Assembly (NCBI GenBank): GCA_023435825.1
Contig: JAEZMB010000072.1
Location: 1-7,661 of the forward strand
From: Pseudomonadota bacterium
GTDB taxonomy: Bacteria; Desulfobacterota; Desulfovibrionia; Desulfovibrionales; Desulfovibrionaceae
Direction of reading: 5' to 3'
Length of the DNA: 7,661 bases
Each line of letters starts with the position of its first letter. Position 1 is the first letter of the stretch. Shown here one piece after another: positions 6,110 to 7,661 of the stretch. Position numbers and translations under genes: made by a program. The notes below the pieces were generated by a model. That model was not told the origin of the DNA. It ran no database searches and worked only from the letters and a program-made list of their open reading frames with translations.

Positions 6110-6898
6110 ATGGACGATCCGGTCATTTTGCGCGTGGAAAACATCGTCAAGACCATCGGCGGCCAGCGCATCCTCGACGATGTCTCCTTTTCCGTCAAAA
6201 AAGGGCACTTAAAGGTGCTCATCGGCCCCTCCGGCGCAGGCAAGTCCACGCTGCTCTCCTGCATCAATTTCCTGTCGCCCCCGGACTCCGGGACCATCTC
6301 CCTGGACGGCCAAGCCGTGGACGGCAAAAGCCGGAAGGAACTGCTCGCCCTGCGCCAGCAGGTGGGCATGATCTTCCAGGACTTCAACCTCTTTGACCAC
6401 CTCTCGGCCCTGGAAAACGTCCGGGTGGCGCTTGTGAAGGTCAAGGGCCTGGATAAACGGGCCGCCACCAACCGGGCCATGGAAGAACTCGCCCGGGTCG
6501 GGCTGGCCGACAAGTCCACCCTCTACCCGGCCCAGCTCTCCGGCGGCCAGAAGCAGCGCGTGTCCGTGGCCCGGGCCCTGGCCATGGACCCCAAGGTGCT
6601 GCTGCTCGACGAACCCACCTCGGCGCTGGACCCGGAACTCATCGGCGAAGTGCTCACCGTCATCCGCGACCTGGCCGACCTCGGCATGACCATGGTCATG
6701 GCCACCCACCAGATCAGCTTTTCCGCCGCCCTGGCCGACGAATTCCTGTTCATGGAACGCGGACGCATCGTGGAACGCGGCGCGCCCTCCCAACTGCTCG
6801 CCCGCGACTCCGGCAGCCGCACCCAGTCGTTTTGCGCCAAGCTCAGCGAACTGGCCGGCGACGGCCACTGCGAAATCGCCCCGGCTCCCCGGGCCTAA
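6110..6898 (+). CDS. Polar amino acid ABC transporter, ATP-binding subunit
   Basis: This 262-residue cytoplasmic ATPase powers import as a dimer bound to the two permeases. All nucleotide-binding motifs are present and intact: Walker A GPSGAGKST (39-47), Q-loop Q90 in MIFQDFNLF, ABC signature LSGGQKQR (143-150), Walker B LLLDEP (164-169), D-loop SALD (171-174) and switch histidine H200 in MATHQ. Most amino acid importer ATPases have THE at this point, so the glutamine after the histidine is a small departure. The sequence is otherwise GlnQ/HisP-like, and the length is normal, with a 15-20 residue tail past the family core. The ATG lies one base after the preceding stop, with AGGGA (6095-6099) as ribosome site, implying translational coupling. 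It is unusual only in lying between the two permease genes. Confidence 0.95.
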   Translation: MDDPVILRVENIVKTIGGQRILDDVSFSVKKGHLKVLIGPSGAGKSTLLSCINFLSPPDSGTISLDGQAVDGKSRKELLALRQQVGMIFQDFNLFDHLSALENVRVALVKVKGLDKRAATNRAMEELARVGLADKSTLYPAQLSGGQKQRVSVARALAMDPKVLLLDEPTSALDPELIGEVLTVIRDLADLGMTMVMATHQISFSAALADEFLFMERGRIVERGAPSQLLARDSGSRTQSFCAKLSELAGDGHCEIAPAPRA

Positions 6899-6906
6899 GG
6901 ACGCCC

Positions 6907-7599
6907 ATGGACGGTTTTTTCGCCTTCGCCTGGGAGCGCATCATCCCGACCCTGGACGCCGGACTGTGGACCAGCATCCTGCTTATCGTGCCGGCCTCGC
7001 TGTTCGGCGTGGCCATCGGCGTGTCCGTGGGCGCGCTGCGGGTCTACGGCCCGCGCCCGGTGGTCAAAACCCTTGACGCCTACGTGTCGCTGTTTCGCGG
7101 CACGCCGCTGGTCGTGCAGCTCTACTTCTGGTACTTCGCCCTGCCCTACGTGCGCTTCGGCGACTTCGCCCTGGTGCTGTCGCCCATGTGGGCCGCCATC
7201 GTCGGATTTGCCCTGTGCAGCGGGGCCTACCAGTCCGAATACATCCGGGGCGGGCTGCTCTCCATCAAACGCGGCCAACTGCGCGCCGCCCAGGCCCTGG
7301 GCATGACGCCCTTCCAGTCCGTCACCTCCGTGGTGCTGCCCCAGGCCTTCCGCCGGGCGCTGCCGGGCTGCGGCAACGAGATCATCTACCTCATCAAATA
7401 CTCGTCCCTGGCCTCCATCATCACCGTCAGCGACCTGACCGGCATGGGACGCAGCCTGGCCAAGTCCAGCTTCCGCAATACCGAAGTCTTCATCGTCGTG
7501 GGGCTGTACTACCTGGCCCTGGTCACCATCGCCTCGTTTCTCCTCAAGATCGCCGAAAAGAAACTGGAGATCCCAGGCTTCGAAAGCAAACGCGAGTAA
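6907..7599 (+). CDS. Polar amino acid ABC transporter, permease subunit 2
   Basis: This is the second channel subunit, 230 residues, a paralogue of the first (compare RGTPLVVQLYFWYFA, 64-78, with RGVPILVQLYLFYFG). Membrane segments lie near 20-45, 60-80, 95-113 and 193-214, with weaker ones between. The EAA loop is at 127-146 (AAQALGMTPFQSVTSVVLPQ). The presence of two distinct permeases implies a heterodimeric channel, as in histidine and glutamate importers. AAGGA (6897-6901), overlapping the stop of the ATPase gene, precedes the ATG by five bases and fixes the start at 6907. An upstream in-frame ATG at 6832 would overlap the ATPase and adds a basic, arginine-rich stretch, so I reject it. 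This is the last gene in the operon within the window. Confidence 0.93.
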   Translation: MDGFFAFAWERIIPTLDAGLWTSILLIVPASLFGVAIGVSVGALRVYGPRPVVKTLDAYVSLFRGTPLVVQLYFWYFALPYVRFGDFALVLSPMWAAIVGFALCSGAYQSEYIRGGLLSIKRGQLRAAQALGMTPFQSVTSVVLPQAFRRALPGCGNEIIYLIKYSSLASIITVSDLTGMGRSLAKSSFRNTEVFIVVGLYYLALVTIASFLLKIAEKKLEIPGFESKRE

Positions 7600-7661
7600 G
7601 AGGAAAGAGAAAGAGGAAGAGGGAGAGAAGATGCCTCCGGGGGGGGGGCGGGGGGCGGGGG
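7600..7661 (+). other. Polypurine tract and G-runs at the window end
   Basis: Directly after the last stop codon comes a purine-only stretch (7600-7631, GAGGAAAGAGAAAGAGG and onward), then a short mixed segment, GATGCCTCC (7631-7639), then runs of ten, six and five G separated by single C. No terminator can be seen before the sequence stops. The G-runs could fold as a G-quadruplex, or could be a low-quality contig edge inside a GC-rich dispersed intergenic element. Confidence 0.5.

Noticed and set aside
4249..6519. Very long open frame (756 codons) on the minus strand opposite the ABC genes
   Set aside because: It lies antisense to three genes with intact motifs. Its product is low in complexity (glycine, histidine, alanine, aspartate) and it has no family motif. 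High GC removes stop codons from the opposite strand, which explains it.
1..7661. CRISPR array, tRNA or rRNA genes
   Set aside because: I saw no regularly spaced direct repeats, no cloverleaf with a conserved T-loop, and no rRNA-like sequence.

Overview
The window is GC-rich (about 70% in the housekeeping-type genes) and is probably from a high-GC Gram-negative deltaproteobacterium of the Desulfovibrio type. That guess rests on codon style, the mix of genes and the intergenic texture, not on a marker gene. Several points suggest the right end is a contig edge: the window stops inside a G-run after the last gene. The left end cuts an oxidoreductase gene.

Layout. (1) 1-121, minus strand: the first 40 codons of a Rossmann-fold (FAD/NAD(P)-binding) oxidoreductase, running off the left end. 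(2) 240-1130, plus: a ten-helix EamA/DMT-type metabolite transporter. (3) 1215-2132, plus: a two-domain response regulator/diguanylate cyclase (REC-GGDEF) with its phospho-acceptor, active site and c-di-GMP inhibitory site intact. (4) 2130-2235: a 106-bp element with inverted ends and a TA at each border, resembling a miniature inverted-repeat element. It supplies the stop codon of the cyclase gene. (5) 2236-2518: an AT-rich hairpin and a short stop-interrupted open stretch. (6) 2519-4081, minus: a secreted, cysteine-rich thaumatin-like protein of 520 residues with an unusual C-terminal extension. Its base composition is clearly lower in GC than its neighbours, which points to horizontal acquisition. 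(7) 4082-4566: a divergent control region with a candidate promoter for each side. (8) 4567-7599, plus: a complete polar amino acid ABC importer in the order binding protein, permease, ATPase, permease. A very strong GC hairpin lies after the binding-protein gene. (9) 7600-7661: a polypurine stretch followed by G-runs.

How they work together. The four ABC genes form one transport machine: a periplasmic receptor, two different permease subunits that pair, and one ATPase that dimerises. They are tightly spaced and very likely one operon. The hairpin between the first two genes probably lets the receptor be made in excess. The transporter, cyclase and oxidoreductase genes on the left have no evident functional link to each other. 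The thaumatin-like gene sits as an island between the cyclase and the ABC operon, flanked on its 3' side by mobile-element-like sequence. It is the most unusual item in the window.
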